DNA of 46,230 bases, from positions 1-46,230 of the forward strand of contig NZ_MAUD01000039.1 of assembly GCF_001700515.1 (NCBI RefSeq), read 5' to 3'. Source of the DNA: Streptomyces lushanensis (lineage in GTDB: Bacteria; Actinomycetota; Actinomycetes; Streptomycetales; Streptomycetaceae). Under the pieces are notes generated by a model, which was not told where the DNA came from, did no database searches, and saw nothing but the letters and a program-made list of their open reading frames with translations. The position numbers and the translations under genes are program-made. This document shows positions 18,561 to 28,829 of the stretch, one piece after another (position 1 is the first letter of the stretch; every line of letters begins with the position of its first letter).

Positions 18561-19879
18561 CAGCGGAGGAACCCTTCGTAGTTGCGCTGCTGAAGCTGGC
18601 TCTCGATCTGCTTCACGGTCTCCAGACCCACACCCACGATGATCAGGATGCTCGTCCCGCCGAACGGGAAGTTCTGGTTCGCGCCTCCGAAGCCCGCCAA
18701 CGCCATCGTCGGGACAAGAGCGATCAGACCCAGGTACAGCGAGCCCGGCCACGTGATCCTGTTGAGCACATAACTCAGATACTCGGCGGTCGGGCGACCT
18801 GCCCGGATACCCGGGATGAAGCCACCATACTTCTTCATGTTGTCCGCGACTTCTTCGGGGTTGAAGGAGATCGCCACGTAGAAGAAGGCGAAGAACACGA
18901 TCAGCAGGAAGTACGTCGCGATGTAGTACGGATGGTCGCCCTTGACGAAGTGCGCCTCGATCCAGGTCTTCCATCCGGCCTGCGAGCTGGAGAACTGCGC
19001 GACCAGTGCCGGGATGTAGAGCAGCGACGAGGCGAAGATGACCGGGATCACACCCGCCTGGTTCACCTTGAGCGGGATGTAGGTCGACGTACCGCCGTAG
19101 GACCGGCGGCCGATCATGCGCTTCGCGTACTGGACGGGGATCCGGCGCTGCGCCTGCTCGACGAAGACGACCAGGCCCACCATCACGAAGCCGATCAGGA
19201 TGACCGTGCCGAACTCGATCCAGCCCTTGGCGAGCGTGCCGCTCTGCTTGATGGCCCAGAGCGCGCCCGGGAAGCCGGCCGCGATCGAGATGAACATCAG
19301 GATGGACATGCCGTTGCCGATGCCGCGGTCGGTGATCAGCTCACCGAGCCACATGACGGCCGCGGTGCCCGCGGTCATGGTGATCACCATGGTGACGGTG
19401 ACGAAGATCGACTGGTCGGGCACGATCTCCGAGGCGACCGGGCAGCCGCTGAAGAGCGCACCGCTGCGCGCGGTGGCGACCAGGCCGGTTCCCTGGAGGA
19501 CGGCGAGGGCGACCGTCAGATAACGGGTGTACTGGGTGATCTTGGCCTGACCGGACTGGCCCTCCTTCTTGAGGGCCTCCAGCCTGGGGATCACCACGGT
19601 CAGCAGTTGGAGGATGATGCTCGCGGTGATGTACGGCATGATGCCGAGCGCGAAGATCGTGATCTGCAGCAGCGCCCCGCCGCTGAACATGTTGACGAGG
19701 CCGAACAGGCTGTTATTGCCCTTCTGGGCCGCATCGACACAGGTCTGGACATTCTCGTAGCTGACACCTGGCACGGGGATGTGCGCCCCGAGCCGGTACA
19801 GCACGATGATGCCGAGCGTGAAGAGCAGCTTCTTGCGCAGGTCGGGCGTCTTGAACGCCCGGGCGAACGCGGTGAGCAC
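18560..19879 (-). CDS. secY: Sec translocase channel subunit SecY
   Basis: Forms the protein-conducting channel in the cytoplasmic membrane with SecE and SecG. The 439-residue product has about ten hydrophobic segments. It begins [37 protein letters not shown] and shows the conserved [13 protein letters not shown] and [22 protein letters not shown] regions. GGAGG precedes the start at 19879. The gap to rplO is 180 bp with a hairpin, so secY-adk may be partly uncoupled from the spc operon. Confidence 0.99.
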   Translation of the reverse strand: MLTAFARAFKTPDLRKKLLFTLGIIVLYRLGAHIPVPGVSYENVQTCVDAAQKGNNSLFGLVNMFSGGALLQITIFALGIMPYITASIILQLLTVVIPRLEALKKEGQSGQAKITQYTRYLTVALAVLQGTGLVATARSGALFSGCPVASEIVPDQSIFVTVTMVITMTAGTAAVMWLGELITDRGIGNGMSILMFISIAAGFPGALWAIKQSGTLAKGWIEFGTVILIGFVMVGLVVFVEQAQRRIPVQYAKRMIGRRSYGGTSTYIPLKVNQAGVIPVIFASSLLYIPALVAQFSSSQAGWKTWIEAHFVKGDHPYYIATYFLLIVFFAFFYVAISFNPEEVADNMKKYGGFIPGIRAGRPTAEYLSYVLNRITWPGSLYLGLIALVPTMALAGFGGANQNFPFGGTSILIIVGVGLETVKQIESQLQQRNYEGFLR

Positions 19880-20000
19880 GGTGCCTCCTGCGACCCCCGC
19901 GCTACTGCGTCAAGGGTGACGGTCTTGAGGATCGACGGATAAGGAACAAGCAACAATGCACGCCACCTTACCGGCGACTGTGCCCCCCTAGGAACGACCA

Positions 20001-20034
20001 ACCGGGGATGCCTCGTGTGAGAGACATCCCCGGT
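20001..20034 (-). terminator. hairpin between rplO and secY
   Basis: Arms ACCGGGGATG (20001-20010) and CATCCCCGGT (20025-20034), with an inner CTC/GAG stem after one mismatch. It sits 26 bp past the rplO stop and is a terminator or attenuator at the spc-secY boundary. Confidence 0.65.
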
Positions 20035-20059
20035 CGGGTGTTCAGGCCATCGAGTTCTC

Positions 20060-20515
20060 TCAGACGAGCTCGGTGACGGTGCCGCCGGCGGCGGCAATCT
20101 TCTCCTTGGCGGACCCGGAGACGGCGTCCACCGTCACCGTGAGTGCCACGGAGATCTCGCCCTGGCCCAGGACCTTGACGAGGCTGTTCTTGCGTACCGC
20201 GCCCTTGGAGACCAGATCGGCCACCGTGACCTCGCCGCCCTCGGGGTAGAGCGCGGAGAGCTTGTCCAGGTTCACGACCTGGTACTCGGTGCGGAACGGG
20301 TTCTTGAAGCCCTTGAGCTTCGGGAGACGCATGTGGAGGGGCATCTGCCCGCCCTCGAAGCGCTCCGGAACCTGGTAGCGGGCCTTGGTGCCCTTGGTGC
20401 CACGACCAGCGGTCTTGCCCTTGGACGCCTCACCACGGCCCACACGGGTCTTGGCGGTCTTGGCGCCCGGAGCAGGACGGAGGTTGTGGACCCTCAGCGG
20501 GTTGTTCTCCGCCAT
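20060..20515 (-). CDS. rplO: 50S ribosomal protein L15
   Basis: Late-assembly large-subunit protein of 151 residues, starting [38 protein letters not shown] with its flexible Gly/Lys/Arg-rich N-terminal arm. It contains [24 protein letters not shown] 20515 is preceded by GAGGAGG at good spacing; the upstream in-frame start is dismissed. It is 1 nt downstream of the rpmD stop. Confidence 0.98.
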   Translation of the reverse strand: MAENNPLRVHNLRPAPGAKTAKTRVGRGEASKGKTAGRGTKGTKARYQVPERFEGGQMPLHMRLPKLKGFKNPFRTEYQVVNLDKLSALYPEGGEVTVADLVSKGAVRKNSLVKVLGQGEISVALTVTVDAVSGSAKEKIAAAGGTVTELV

Positions 20516-20516
20516 G

Positions 20517-20699
20517 TCAGTCGACCTCCTCAACCGTCACGAGGTGGCGGACGGTGTGCACCATGCCGCGGAACTCGGGGCGGTCCTCCTTGACAACCGT
20601 GTCGCTGACCCGCTTGAGGCCGAGCGAACGCAGGGTGTCGCGGTGGTTCTGCTTGCTGCCGATGTACGACTTCGTCTGCGTGATCTTGAGACGGGCCAT
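20517..20699 (-). CDS. rpmD: 50S ribosomal protein L30
   Basis: A 60-residue protein starting [29 protein letters not shown], matching the compact bacterial L30. ATG 20699 overlaps the rpsE stop (TGATG); a GTG one codon earlier is an alternative. It lies between rpsE and rplO as in the standard spc order. Confidence 0.97.
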   Translation of the reverse strand: MARLKITQTKSYIGSKQNHRDTLRSLGLKRVSDTVVKEDRPEFRGMVHTVRHLVTVEEVD

Positions 20700-21304
20700 C
20701 ACGCACCCGCTCCCGCACGCGCCCGCAGCAGAGCCGCGGGGGCGACGTCCTCAAGGGGCAGACCGCGGCGGGCCGCGATCTCCTCGGGGCGCTGGAGGCC
20801 CTGGAGGGCCGCCACCGTCGCGTGCACGATGTTGATCGCGTTGTCGGAGCCGAGCGACTTCGACAGGATGTCGTGGACGCCCGCGCACTCCAGCACGGCA
20901 CGCACCGGGCCACCGGCGATCACGCCGGTACCGGGGGAAGCCGGCTTGAGCAGGACGACGCCCGCGGCCTTCTCGCCCTGGATCGGGTGCGGGATGGTGC
21001 CCTGGATACGGGGGACCTTGAAGAAGTGCTTCTTGGCCTCCTCAACGCCCTTGGCGATGGCGGCCGGCACCTCCTTGGCCTTGCCGTAACCGACACCCAC
21101 GGTGCCGTCACCGTCGCCCACCACGACCAGCGCGGTGAAGCTGAAGCGACGACCACCCTTCACAACCTTGGCGACACGGTTGATCGCGACGACGCGCTCG
21201 ACGTACGCGGTCTTCTCGGCGGCAGCCGAACCGCCGTCACGGCCCTTCCGGTCCCGCCGCTCGCCGCCACCGGCACCGCTTCCGCGGCGCTGGGGTCCAG
21301 CCAT
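20699..21304 (-). CDS. rpsE: 30S ribosomal protein S5
   Basis: Small-subunit protein important for decoding accuracy and the site where spectinomycin resistance arises. The 201-residue product has an Arg/Gly-rich N-terminal extension ([19 protein letters not shown]). The S5 core has [38 protein letters not shown] and [13 protein letters not shown]. Start is ATG 21304. It lies downstream of rplR and overlaps rpmD by 1 nt. Confidence 0.98.
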   Translation of the reverse strand: MAGPQRRGSGAGGGERRDRKGRDGGSAAAEKTAYVERVVAINRVAKVVKGGRRFSFTALVVVGDGDGTVGVGYGKAKEVPAAIAKGVEEAKKHFFKVPRIQGTIPHPIQGEKAAGVVLLKPASPGTGVIAGGPVRAVLECAGVHDILSKSLGSDNAINIVHATVAALQGLQRPEEIAARRGLPLEDVAPAALLRARAGAGA

Positions 21305-21349
21305 TGGATTACCTCTCTCTGTTACGTCCGCTGGCTCCGGAACCGGGGC

Positions 21350-21733
21350 CTAGAACTTCAGCCCGGCCTCGCGGGCGGCGTCGGCCAGAGCGGCGATCCG
21401 CCCGGCGTACTGGTTGCCACCACGGTCGAACACGACGGCCTCGACACCGGCCGCCTTGGCGCGCTCGGCGACCAGCGACCCGACCTGCTTGGCCTGGGCG
21501 CTCTTGTCACCTTCGGTGCCACGGATCGAGGTGTCCAGGGTCGACGCCGACGCGAGCGTGTGGCCCGCGATGTCGTCGATGACCTGAGCCACCATGTGGC
21601 GGTTGGAACGCGTCACGACGAGGCGCGGGCGCTCCTGCGTGCCCGAGACCTTCTTGCGGACGCGAATGTGGCGGCGCTTGATGGCAGCGGCCTTGTAGGC
21701 CTTGCCCTTGGCGATCTTCACACCGTATGCCAT
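21350..21733 (-). CDS. rplR: 50S ribosomal protein L18
   Basis: Binds 5S rRNA. The 127-residue product begins [31 protein letters not shown] and ends with the L18 signature [27 protein letters not shown]. Start is ATG 21733, 3 bp after the rplF stop. Confidence 0.98.
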   Translation of the reverse strand: MAYGVKIAKGKAYKAAAIKRRHIRVRKKVSGTQERPRLVVTRSNRHMVAQVIDDIAGHTLASASTLDTSIRGTEGDKSAQAKQVGSLVAERAKAAGVEAVVFDRGGNQYAGRIAALADAAREAGLKF

Positions 21734-21736
21734 GGC

Positions 21737-22276
21737 TTACTTACCAGCCTTTCCGACCTTGCGGCGGATGACCTCGCCGGCGTACTTGACGCCCTTGGCC
21801 TTGTACGGGTCGGGCTTCCGCAGCTTGCGGATGTTCGCCGCGACCTCGCCGACCTTCTGCTTGTCGATGCCCTCGACGGAGAACTTCGTGGGCGACTCGA
21901 CCTTGAAGGAGATGCCTTCGGGCGCCTCGATGAGGATCGGGTGGCTGTAGCCCAGGGCGAACTCCAGGTTGGAGCCCTTCGCCTGGACGCGGTAACCGAC
22001 ACCGCTGATCTCGAGCGCCTTGACGTATCCCTGGGTCACGCCGGTGATCATGTTCGCCACCAGCGTGCGGGACAGGCCGTGCAGGGCCTTGTTCTGACGC
22101 TCGTCGTTCGGGCGCGACACCGTGAGGATGCCGTCCTCGCCCTTGGTGACCTCGATCGGCGCGGCGACGGTGTGCGAGAGGGTGCCCTTGGGGCCCTTCA
22201 CCGCGACCGTGCGGCCATCGATGGTGACGTCCACACCAGCGGGAACCTGGATGGGGAGCTTGCCGATTCGCGACAT
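21737..22276 (-). CDS. rplF: 50S ribosomal protein L6
   Basis: A two-domain protein near the factor-binding site. The 179-residue product begins [20 protein letters not shown] and has the C-terminal signature [28 protein letters not shown] 22276 follows a GGAGGAAC site. It is 21 bp downstream of rpsH. Confidence 0.98.
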   Translation of the reverse strand: MSRIGKLPIQVPAGVDVTIDGRTVAVKGPKGTLSHTVAAPIEVTKGEDGILTVSRPNDERQNKALHGLSRTLVANMITGVTQGYVKALEISGVGYRVQAKGSNLEFALGYSHPILIEAPEGISFKVESPTKFSVEGIDKQKVGEVAANIRKLRKPDPYKAKGVKYAGEVIRRKVGKAGK

Positions 22277-22297
22277 GAGCTGTTCCTCCGTTCCCGA

Positions 22298-22696
22298 TTA
22301 CCAGACGTAGGCGAGGACTTCCCCACCTACGCCCTTCTTGCTGGCCTGCTGCCCGGTCAGGAGACCGTGGGACGTGGAGATGATCGCCACGCCCAGGCCG
22401 CCCAGGACCTTCGGCAGATTGGTGGACTTCGCGTACACACGCAGACCCGGCTTGGAGATGCGCTTGATGCCGGCGATCGAGCGCTCGCGGTTCGGGCCGA
22501 ACTTCAGCTCCAGGACGAGGTTCTTGCCGACCTCGGCGTCCTCGACCTTCCAGCCGGTGATGAAGCCCTCCTGCTGGAGGATCTCCGCGATGTGCGACTT
22601 GATCTTGCTGTGCGGCATCACGACATCGTCGTGGTACGCCGAGTTCGCGTTGCGCAGACGCGTGAGCATGTCTGCGATGGGATCAGTCATGGTCAT
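22298..22696 (-). CDS. rpsH: 30S ribosomal protein S8
   Basis: Binds the central domain of 16S rRNA and in E. coli represses the spc operon; such control here is not shown. The 132-residue product starts [24 protein letters not shown] and ends [32 protein letters not shown] precedes ATG 22696; a second ATG two codons later is also possible. It is separated from rpsN by 235 bp, the largest gap inside the spc-S10 block. Confidence 0.97.
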   Translation of the reverse strand: MTMTDPIADMLTRLRNANSAYHDDVVMPHSKIKSHIAEILQQEGFITGWKVEDAEVGKNLVLELKFGPNRERSIAGIKRISKPGLRVYAKSTNLPKVLGGLGVAIISTSHGLLTGQQASKKGVGGEVLAYVW

Positions 22697-22931
22697 GAAT
22701 TGGCCTTCGGCCTCTCTCGCCGGGGTTTCCTGTATGCGCCATCCCTCTCCCCGGTCGAGCCGGGACGGGTGCGGTGCGGGGACCTACGGCGTAGTAAGCA
22801 TTACTGAGCGGGCTCGGCCCGCGTGCATTGATGGTCGGCGGGCGCCCAACCCCGCAAGCCTACGGCATTTCGGGGAGGGCGCTCACCGGCCAACTGCTTA
22901 CCGAGAGTCCTGGGTCGTTCCCTCGCGGGAA
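22697..22931 (-). promoter_or_regulatory. long rpsN-rpsH spacer with inverted repeats
   Basis: No gene is seen here. It contains a perfect stem GCGGGC-CGA-GCCCGC (22808-22822, minus strand reading) directly next to the palindrome AGTAAGCATTACT (22793-22805). TAATGC there could be a -10. The segment could carry an extra promoter for rpsH onward, or a regulatory leader for S8. Confidence 0.4.
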
Positions 22932-23117
22932 CTACCAGGAGCTCTTGGTCACGCCCGGCAGCTCGCCGCGGTGGGCCATCTCACGGAGGCACACGCGGCA
23001 CAGGCCGAACTTGCGGTAGACGGAGTGGGGACGGCCGCAGCGCTGGCAGCGGGTGTAACCGCGCACGCCGAACTTCGGCTTGCGGGCGGCCTTAGCGATC
23101 AGAGCCTTCTTCGCCAC
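22932..23117 (-). CDS. rpsN: 30S ribosomal protein S14, zinc-binding type Z
   Basis: A 61-residue short S14 that keeps the four zinc cysteines as RCQRCG and LCRVCLR. It begins [24 protein letters not shown] and ends GVTKSSW. The GTG start at 23117 lies 2 bp after the rplE stop. This is the zinc-dependent form; zinc-free paralogues in Streptomyces are encoded elsewhere. Confidence 0.98.
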   Translation of the reverse strand: MAKKALIAKAARKPKFGVRGYTRCQRCGRPHSVYRKFGLCRVCLREMAHRGELPGVTKSSW

Positions 23118-23119
23118 GG

Positions 23120-23680
23120 TCAGTTCTCCTTGAACGGGAAGCCGAGGTGACGAAGGAGGGCACGACCCTCGTCGTCGTTGGTCGCCGTGGTGACCACGGT
23201 GATGTCCATGCCCCGGACCCGGTCGATCTTGTCCTGGTCGATCTCGTGGAACATGACCTGCTCCGTGAGACCGAAGGTGTAGTTGCCACGGCCGTCGAAC
23301 TGCTTCGGCGACAGACCGCGGAAGTCACGGATACGCGGCAGCGCGAGCGACAGCGTACGGTCCAGGAACTCCCACATACGGTCACCACGGAGGGTGACGT
23401 GGCAGCCGATCGGCTGGCCCTCACGCAGCTTGAACTGCGCGATGGACTTGCGTGCCTTGGTGACGGACGGCTTCTGGCCGGTGATCGTGGTGAGGTCCTT
23501 GATGGCACCCTCGATCAGCTTGGAGTCGCGGGCGGCGTCGCCCACACCCATGTTGACCACGATCTTGACGAGGCCGGGGATCTGCATGACGTTCTCGTAC
23601 GAGAACTCCTCACGCAGCTTGCCGGCGATCTCCTCGCGGTAGCGCAGCTTCAGACGCGGCGCGGTAGTGGTCGCAGTCAT
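23120..23680 (-). CDS. rplE: 50S ribosomal protein L5
   Basis: Binds 5S rRNA and contacts P-site tRNA. The 186-residue product has [41 protein letters not shown] and the C-terminal [29 protein letters not shown]. Start is ATG 23680, overlapping the rplX stop by 1 nt. Confidence 0.98.
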   Translation of the reverse strand: MTATTTAPRLKLRYREEIAGKLREEFSYENVMQIPGLVKIVVNMGVGDAARDSKLIEGAIKDLTTITGQKPSVTKARKSIAQFKLREGQPIGCHVTLRGDRMWEFLDRTLSLALPRIRDFRGLSPKQFDGRGNYTFGLTEQVMFHEIDQDKIDRVRGMDITVVTTATNDDEGRALLRHLGFPFKEN

Positions 23681-24003
23681 CAGATGTCCTCACCGGTCCG
23701 CTTGGCAACGCGGATCTTGTTGCCCTCGTCGTCAAAGCGGTAGCCGACGCGGGTGACGACCTTCTTGCCGTCCTTCTCCACGACGAGCTGCACATTGCTG
23801 ACATGGACGGGGGCCTCGGTGGTGACGATGCCGCCGGTCTGCGAACCGCGGGCCGTCTGACCGGCCTTGGTGTGCTTCTTGACCCGGTTGACACCCTCGA
23901 CGAGAACGCGGTCCTCACGGGGATAGGCCACGATGACCTTGCCCTGCTTGCCCTTGTCCTTGCCGGTGATGACCTGGACCAGATCGCCCTTCTTGATCTT
24001 CAT
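23680..24003 (-). CDS. rplX: 50S ribosomal protein L24
   Basis: An assembly-initiating protein at the tunnel exit. The 107-residue product begins [23 protein letters not shown], the KOW motif of L24. Start is ATG 24003, 2 bp after the rplN stop. Confidence 0.98.
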   Translation of the reverse strand: MKIKKGDLVQVITGKDKGKQGKVIVAYPREDRVLVEGVNRVKKHTKAGQTARGSQTGGIVTTEAPVHVSNVQLVVEKDGKKVVTRVGYRFDDEGNKIRVAKRTGEDI

Positions 24004-24005
24004 GC

Positions 24006-24374
24006 TTACAGCACCTCCGGAGCGAGCGAGATGATCTTCATGAACTTCTTCTCGCGCAGCTCACGGCCCACCGGGCCGAAGATACGGGTGCCACGAGGGT
24101 CGCCGTCGTTCTTCAGAATGACGGCGGCGTTCTCGTCGAAGCGGATGTACGAGCCGTCCGGACGGCGGCGTTCCTTCACGGTGCGAACGATGACCGCCTT
24201 GACGACGTCACCCTTCTTCACGTTGCCACCGGGGATCGCGTCCTTGACGGTGGCGACGATGACGTCACCGATGCCCGCGTAGCGGCGACCCGAGCCACCG
24301 AGAACACGGATGGTGAGAATTTCCTTCGCACCCGTGTTGTCGGCGACACGCAGTCGCGACTCCTGCTGGATCAC
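24006..24374 (-). CDS. rplN: 50S ribosomal protein L14
   Basis: Forms an intersubunit bridge. The 122-residue product begins [36 protein letters not shown], and the C-terminal [10 protein letters not shown] is typical. Start is GTG 24374. It is the first gene of the classical spc operon and follows a 99-bp gap with a perfect hairpin after rpsQ. Confidence 0.98.
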   Translation of the reverse strand: MIQQESRLRVADNTGAKEILTIRVLGGSGRRYAGIGDVIVATVKDAIPGGNVKKGDVVKAVIVRTVKERRRPDGSYIRFDENAAVILKNDGDPRGTRIFGPVGRELREKKFMKIISLAPEVL

Positions 24375-24402
24375 GTCTATCTCCTGATCGTCTGCCGGTT
24401 CC

Positions 24403-24428
24403 CCGGGGGCCGATCACTCGGCCCCCGG
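24403..24428 (-). terminator. hairpin at the S10/spc operon boundary
   Basis: A perfect 11-bp stem (24403-24413 with 24418-24428) with a 4-nt loop in the rpsQ-rplN gap. In E. coli the S10 operon ends with rpsQ and spc begins with rplN, so this could be a terminator or attenuator at that boundary. Confidence 0.65.
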
Positions 24429-24473
24429 AGCCTGGCGGAACTGTTCCGAGGAGGAACTCCCCCTCGGAGGGGT

Positions 24474-24758
24474 TTACTTGGCCTTCTCGAGGATCTCGAC
24501 GATGCGCCACCGCTTGGTGGCGGACAGCGGCCGGGTCTCCATCAGGAGGACGCGGTCGCCGATGCCGGCGGCGTTCTGCTCGTCGTGCGCCTTGAGCTTG
24601 TTGGTACGGCGGATGACCTTGCCGTACAGCGCGTGCTTGACACGGTCCTCGACAGCGACGACGACGGTCTTGTCCATCTTGTCACTGACGACCAGGCCCT
24701 CACGGGTCTTGCGGAATCCGCGGTCGCTCGTGGTCTCGGTCACGTTGTTCTCAGTCAT
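24474..24758 (-). CDS. rpsQ: 30S ribosomal protein S17
   Basis: A primary 16S rRNA binder. The 94-residue product has an N-terminal extension ([20 protein letters not shown]). The S17 core contains [38 protein letters not shown] and ends [15 protein letters not shown] 24758 overlaps the rpmC stop by 1 nt. Confidence 0.98.
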   Translation of the reverse strand: MTENNVTETTSDRGFRKTREGLVVSDKMDKTVVVAVEDRVKHALYGKVIRRTNKLKAHDEQNAAGIGDRVLLMETRPLSATKRWRIVEILEKAK

Positions 24759-24982
24759 CAGGCGCTCTCCACCGTCTCGATGCCCAGCTCGCGCTCACGC
24801 ATCAGGGTGTAGATCCGCGCGATGTCCTTACGGACGAGCTTCAGCCGCCCGTGATTCTCGAGCTGGCCGGTCGCCGCCTGGAAGCGGAGATTGAACAGCT
24901 CTTCCTTGGCCTCGCGGAGCTTGTTGACCAGCTCCTCGTCGCCCAGCTCGCGCAGTTCGGACGCCTTGGTCACGGCCGCCAT
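24758..24982 (-). CDS. rpmC: 50S ribosomal protein L29
   Basis: A 74-residue tunnel-exit protein starting [34 protein letters not shown] with the helical L29 signature. ATG 24982 overlaps the rplP stop; a GTG one codon upstream is an alternative start. Confidence 0.97.
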   Translation of the reverse strand: MAAVTKASELRELGDEELVNKLREAKEELFNLRFQAATGQLENHGRLKLVRKDIARIYTLMRERELGIETVESA

Positions 24983-25401
24983 CACGCCTCACCTGCCTCG
25001 CGCCGAACGATCCGGCACTTCATCGGAAGCTTGTGAGCAGCGCGGGTAAGCGCCTCACGCGCAATCTTCTCGTTCGGGTAGGACAGCTCGAACATCACCC
25101 GGCCGGGCTTGACGTTCGCGATCCACCACTCGGGGGAGCCCTTACCGGAACCCATGCGGGTCTCGGCGGGCTTCTTGGTGAGCGGACGGTCCGGGTAGAT
25201 GTTGATCCAGACCTTGCCGCCACGCTTGATGTGACGGGTCATCGCGATACGAGCGGCCTCGATCTGACGGTTCGTCACATAGGCCGGAGTCAGCGCCTGG
25301 ATGCCGTACTCGCCGAACGAGACCTGGGTGCCGCCCTTGGACATACCGCTGCGCTTGGGGTGGTGCTGCTTGCGGTGCTTGACCCTACGGGGGATCAGCA
25401 T
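24982..25401 (-). CDS. rplP: 50S ribosomal protein L16
   Basis: Organises the A-site region of the 50S. The 139-residue product begins [32 protein letters not shown] and has [32 protein letters not shown]. Start is ATG 25401, 5 bp after the rpsC stop. Confidence 0.98.
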   Translation of the reverse strand: MLIPRRVKHRKQHHPKRSGMSKGGTQVSFGEYGIQALTPAYVTNRQIEAARIAMTRHIKRGGKVWINIYPDRPLTKKPAETRMGSGKGSPEWWIANVKPGRVMFELSYPNEKIAREALTRAAHKLPMKCRIVRREAGEA

Positions 25402-25406
25402 GTCGG

Positions 25407-26252
25407 TCAGGCCTCCGTTCCACCGGTAGAAGAGGACGTCGCCTCAGCGGCCGGCGCGGCGGTGGCGTCGGCCTTGGGGGCCTCGGCTCCCGGGTTCTGC
25501 GGCTTGCGGCCACGGCCGCCACGCTCGCCACCACGGCCACCGCGGCCGGCGGGACGGTCGTTGCCGCCGCCACGGGCCGGACGGTTGCCGGCGCGGGCCG
25601 CGGCGTTCTCGGCACGCACCTCGGCGATGTTCTTGACGTCGCCCTTGTAGATCCAGACCTTCACACCGATACGGCCGAAGGTGGTCTTGGCCTCGAAGAA
25701 GCCGTAGTCGACGTTCGCACGGAGCGTGTGCAGGGGCACACGGCCCTCGCGGTAGAACTCCGAGCGGGACATCTCGGCGCCGCCGAGACGGCCGCCGCAC
25801 TGGATCTTGATGCCCTTGGCGCCGGCCTTCATCGTCGACTGCATGCTCTTGCGCATGGCACGACGGAAGGAGACACGCGAGGAGAGCTGCTCGGCCACGG
25901 CCTGGGCCACGAGCTGAGCGTCCACCTCGGGGTTCTTGACCTCAAGGATGTTGAGCTGGACCTGCTTGCCGGTCAGCTTCTCCAGCTCGCCGCGGATACG
26001 GTCGGCCTCGGCGCCGCGGCGGCCGATGACGATGCCCGGACGAGCGGTGTGGATGTCCACGCGGACGCGGTCACGGGTGCGCTCGATCTCGACCTTCGAG
26101 ATGCCGGCCCGCTCCATGCCCTTCGTCATCATGCGACGAATGGCGACGTCTTCCTTGACGTAGTCCTTGTACAGCTTGTCGGCGTACCAACGGGACTTGA
26201 AGTCCGTGGTGATACCGAGCCGGAACCCATGCGGGTTAACCTTCTGGCCCAT
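25407..26252 (-). CDS. rpsC: 30S ribosomal protein S3 with long RGG-rich tail
   Basis: Lines the mRNA entry channel. The 281-residue product begins [23 protein letters not shown] and has the KH motif [20 protein letters not shown] and the S3 C-terminal domain to about residue 215. After that comes a tail of about 65 residues rich in Arg/Gly and then Ala/Pro/Thr ([19 protein letters not shown]). Such tails occur in Streptomyces S3 but not in E. coli S3 (233 residues). ATG 26252 overlaps the rplV stop (TAATG). Confidence 0.98.
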   Translation of the reverse strand: MGQKVNPHGFRLGITTDFKSRWYADKLYKDYVKEDVAIRRMMTKGMERAGISKVEIERTRDRVRVDIHTARPGIVIGRRGAEADRIRGELEKLTGKQVQLNILEVKNPEVDAQLVAQAVAEQLSSRVSFRRAMRKSMQSTMKAGAKGIKIQCGGRLGGAEMSRSEFYREGRVPLHTLRANVDYGFFEAKTTFGRIGVKVWIYKGDVKNIAEVRAENAAARAGNRPARGGGNDRPAGRGGRGGERGGRGRKPQNPGAEAPKADATAAPAAEATSSSTGGTEA

Positions 26253-26599
26253 TACCGGGTTCCTTCCTTGCTGCTGACGACCACGGTGATGTGGCTGGTC
26301 CGCTTACGGATCCGGTAGGCACGGCCCTGGGCACGCGGCCGGAACCGCTTCAGGGTCGGACCTTCGTCCACGTACGCCTCGCTGATGACCAGCGAAGAGG
26401 CGTCGGTGTGGTCGTAGTTGTGCGCGGCGTTGGCAATGGCGCTGTCCAGCACCTTGCCGACCGGCACGCTCGCGGCCTGCGGGGCGAAACGCAGGACCGC
26501 CTGAGCCTCCGTGGCGTCCATGCCACGGATGAGGTCCACCACGCGGCGGGCCTTCATGGGCGTGACGCGGATGTACCGCGCCTGGGCCCTGGCTTCCAT
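26252..26599 (-). CDS. rplV: 50S ribosomal protein L22
   Basis: Its beta-hairpin lines the exit tunnel and is a site of macrolide resistance. The 115-residue product begins [25 protein letters not shown] and ends [23 protein letters not shown] 26599 follows GAAGGG at good spacing, so the upstream ATG (8 more residues) is not chosen. Confidence 0.97.
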   Translation of the reverse strand: MEARAQARYIRVTPMKARRVVDLIRGMDATEAQAVLRFAPQAASVPVGKVLDSAIANAAHNYDHTDASSLVISEAYVDEGPTLKRFRPRAQGRAYRIRKRTSHITVVVSSKEGTR

Positions 26600-26640
26600 G
26601 GTTGTCCCTTCGGTGTAAGTCATAGTCGTTCCACCCCGCG

Positions 26641-26922
26641 TTAGCGGCGCTTCGACTTCCGGTCGTCCTTGACGTGGCCGCGGAAGGTGCGAGTCGGCGA
26701 GAACTCACCGAGCTTGTGGCCGACCATGGACTCGGTGACGAACACCGGGACATGGATCTTGCCGTTGTGCACCGCGATCGTGTGGCCCAGCATGGCCGGG
26801 ACGATCATCGAGCGACGGGACCAGGTCTTGATGACGTTCTTGGTGCCTGCTTCGTTCTGGACATCCACCTTCTTGATCAGGTGGTCGTCGACGAAGGGCC
26901 CCTTCTTGAGACTGCGCGGCAT
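26641..26922 (-). CDS. rpsS: 30S ribosomal protein S19
   Basis: Head protein with S13. The 93-residue product begins [19 protein letters not shown] and has [28 protein letters not shown] at the end. Start is ATG 26922; the upstream extension in the frame belongs to rplB sequence in another frame. It is 14 bp downstream of rplB. Confidence 0.98.
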   Translation of the reverse strand: MPRSLKKGPFVDDHLIKKVDVQNEAGTKNVIKTWSRRSMIVPAMLGHTIAVHNGKIHVPVFVTESMVGHKLGEFSPTRTFRGHVKDDRKSKRR

Positions 26923-26936
26923 CTGAAAACCCGCTC

Positions 26937-27773
26937 CTAGCGCTTCTTGTTCGTCTTGCGGCGGCGGACGATGTACTTGTTGCTCGCCTTCTTGGGAGAA
27001 CGAGTACGACCCTCCTTCTGACCCCACGGGCTGACCGGGTGGCGACCACCGGAGGTCTTGCCCTCACCACCACCGTGCGGGTGGTCGACCGGGTTCATGG
27101 CCACACCGCGGACGGTCGGGCGGACGCCCTTCCAGCGCATACGGCCGGCCTTGCCCCAGTTGATGTTCGACTGCTCGGCGTTGCCGACCTCGCCGATGGT
27201 GGCGCGGCAGCGGACGTCGACCAGCCGGATCTCACCGGACGGCATACGGAGGTGGGCCATGGAGCCCTCCTTCGCCAGCAGCTGCACGGAGGCACCCGCG
27301 GAGCGGGCGAACTTCGCGCCGCCGCCGGGCCGCAGCTCGATGGCGTGGATGGTCGTACCGACCGGGATGTTGCGCAGCGCCAGGTTGTTGCCGGGCTTGA
27401 TGTCGGCGGTCGGGCCGTTCTCGACACGGGCGCCCTGCGCCAGGCCGCGCGGCGCGATGATGTAGCGCTTCTCGCCGTCGGCGTAGTGCAGCAGCGCGAT
27501 GCGCGCGGTGCGGTTCGGGTCGTACTCGATGTGCGCGACCTTGGCGGGCACGCCGTCCTTGTCGTGCCGACGGAAGTCGATCACACGGTAGGCGCGCTTG
27601 TGGCCACCGCCCTGGTGGCGGACGGTCACACGACCGGCGTTGTTACGGCCGCCCTTGCTGTGCAGCGGGCGGACCAGCGACTTCTCCGGCGTGGACCGCG
27701 TGATCTCGACAAAGTCGGCGACGCTGGAGCCACGACGGCCCGGGGTCGTCGGCTTGTACTTGCGGATACCCAT
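26937..27773 (-). CDS. rplB: 50S ribosomal protein L2
   Basis: Needed for subunit joining and the peptidyl-transferase centre. The 278-residue product begins [20 protein letters not shown] and has [23 protein letters not shown] and the highly conserved [29 protein letters not shown]. Start is ATG 27773, 47 bp downstream of rplW. Confidence 0.99.
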   Translation of the reverse strand: MGIRKYKPTTPGRRGSSVADFVEITRSTPEKSLVRPLHSKGGRNNAGRVTVRHQGGGHKRAYRVIDFRRHDKDGVPAKVAHIEYDPNRTARIALLHYADGEKRYIIAPRGLAQGARVENGPTADIKPGNNLALRNIPVGTTIHAIELRPGGGAKFARSAGASVQLLAKEGSMAHLRMPSGEIRLVDVRCRATIGEVGNAEQSNINWGKAGRMRWKGVRPTVRGVAMNPVDHPHGGGEGKTSGGRHPVSPWGQKEGRTRSPKKASNKYIVRRRKTNKKR

Positions 27774-27820
27774 TTCTCAGTCCTCGGAAGATTCCGGACT
27801 TCTGAACGATCCAGCCCCCG

Positions 27821-28138
27821 TCAGGAGGCCGGGCCGCCGAAGATGTCGATACGGTCGCCCTCAGCGAGGGTCACGATGGCGCGCTTGGTGTTGGCTCGCT
27901 TGCCGAAACCGGTGCGGGTGCGCTTGCGCTTGCCCTGGCGGTTGATCGTGTTGACCCCGGCGACCTTGACCGAGAAGACCGCTTCCACGGCCTGCTTGAT
28001 CTGGGTCTTGTTGGCGTGGGGCGCGACGATGAACGTGTACTTGTTCTCGTCGAGCAGCGCGTAGCTCTTCTCGGAGACCACGGGCTTGACGAGGATGTCA
28101 CGCGGGTCCGTGTAGGTCTTGCTGGTGACCTCGGCCAT
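27821..28138 (-). CDS. rplW: 50S ribosomal protein L23
   Basis: Docking site for trigger factor and SRP at the tunnel exit. The 105-residue product has [42 protein letters not shown] and [25 protein letters not shown] 28138 overlaps the rplD stop by 1 nt. Confidence 0.98.
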   Translation of the reverse strand: MAEVTSKTYTDPRDILVKPVVSEKSYALLDENKYTFIVAPHANKTQIKQAVEAVFSVKVAGVNTINRQGKRKRTRTGFGKRANTKRAIVTLAEGDRIDIFGGPAS

Positions 28139-28821
28139 CAGGCTTCGCTCCCTTCGGTGTCGTCATCGGCGCCGGAGGCGTGGACGGCCTTGGACGGGCC
28201 GGACACGAAGGACTCGAAGGCGGCCTGGGTGAAGACCACGTCCTCGGAACGGATCACGTCGTACGTGTTGAGCTGGCCCGGCGCGAGGATGTGCACCTCG
28301 GGCAGGTTGCGGGCGGACAGCCACGCGGCCTCGTCGCTGCGCTCGGCGACCAGGAGCAGGTTCTTGCGCTCCGAGATCTTGCCGAACAGCGTCCTGGCGG
28401 CCTTCGTGGACACATCGCCGTCGACCACGCCGGAGACGACGTGGATACGGGAGTGACGGGCCCGGTCGGTGAGGGCACCGCGCAGGGCGGCGGCCTTCAT
28501 CTTCTTCGGGGTCCGCTGCGAGTAGTCACGCGGCACGGGGCCGTGGACGACGCCACCGCCGGCGAACTGCGGAGCGCGGGTCGAACCCTGACGGGCGCGG
28601 CCGGTGCCCTTCTGGCGGTACGGCTTCTTGCCACCGCCGCGGACCTCGCCACGGGTCTTGGTCTTGTGCGTGCCCTGACGGGCGGCGGCGAGCTGGGCGA
28701 CCACGACCTGGTGGATCAGCGGAATGCTGACCTTCGCGTCGAAGATCTCCGCGGGGAGCTCGACGGTCCCGGCCTTCTCACCCGCCGGCGAAAGGATGTC
28801 GATGCTGGTTGGAGTGCTCAT
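28138..28821 (-). CDS. rplD: 50S ribosomal protein L4
   Basis: Tunnel-constriction protein and, in E. coli, the autoregulator of the S10 operon. The 227-residue product has [42 protein letters not shown], the conserved L4 loop, and an acidic end ([11 protein letters not shown]). Start is ATG 28821, 8 bp after the rplC stop. Confidence 0.98.
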   Translation of the reverse strand: MSTPTSIDILSPAGEKAGTVELPAEIFDAKVSIPLIHQVVVAQLAAARQGTHKTKTRGEVRGGGKKPYRQKGTGRARQGSTRAPQFAGGGVVHGPVPRDYSQRTPKKMKAAALRGALTDRARHSRIHVVSGVVDGDVSTKAARTLFGKISERKNLLLVAERSDEAAWLSARNLPEVHILAPGQLNTYDVIRSEDVVFTQAAFESFVSGPSKAVHASGADDDTEGSEA

Positions 28822-28829
28822 CGGTAACC

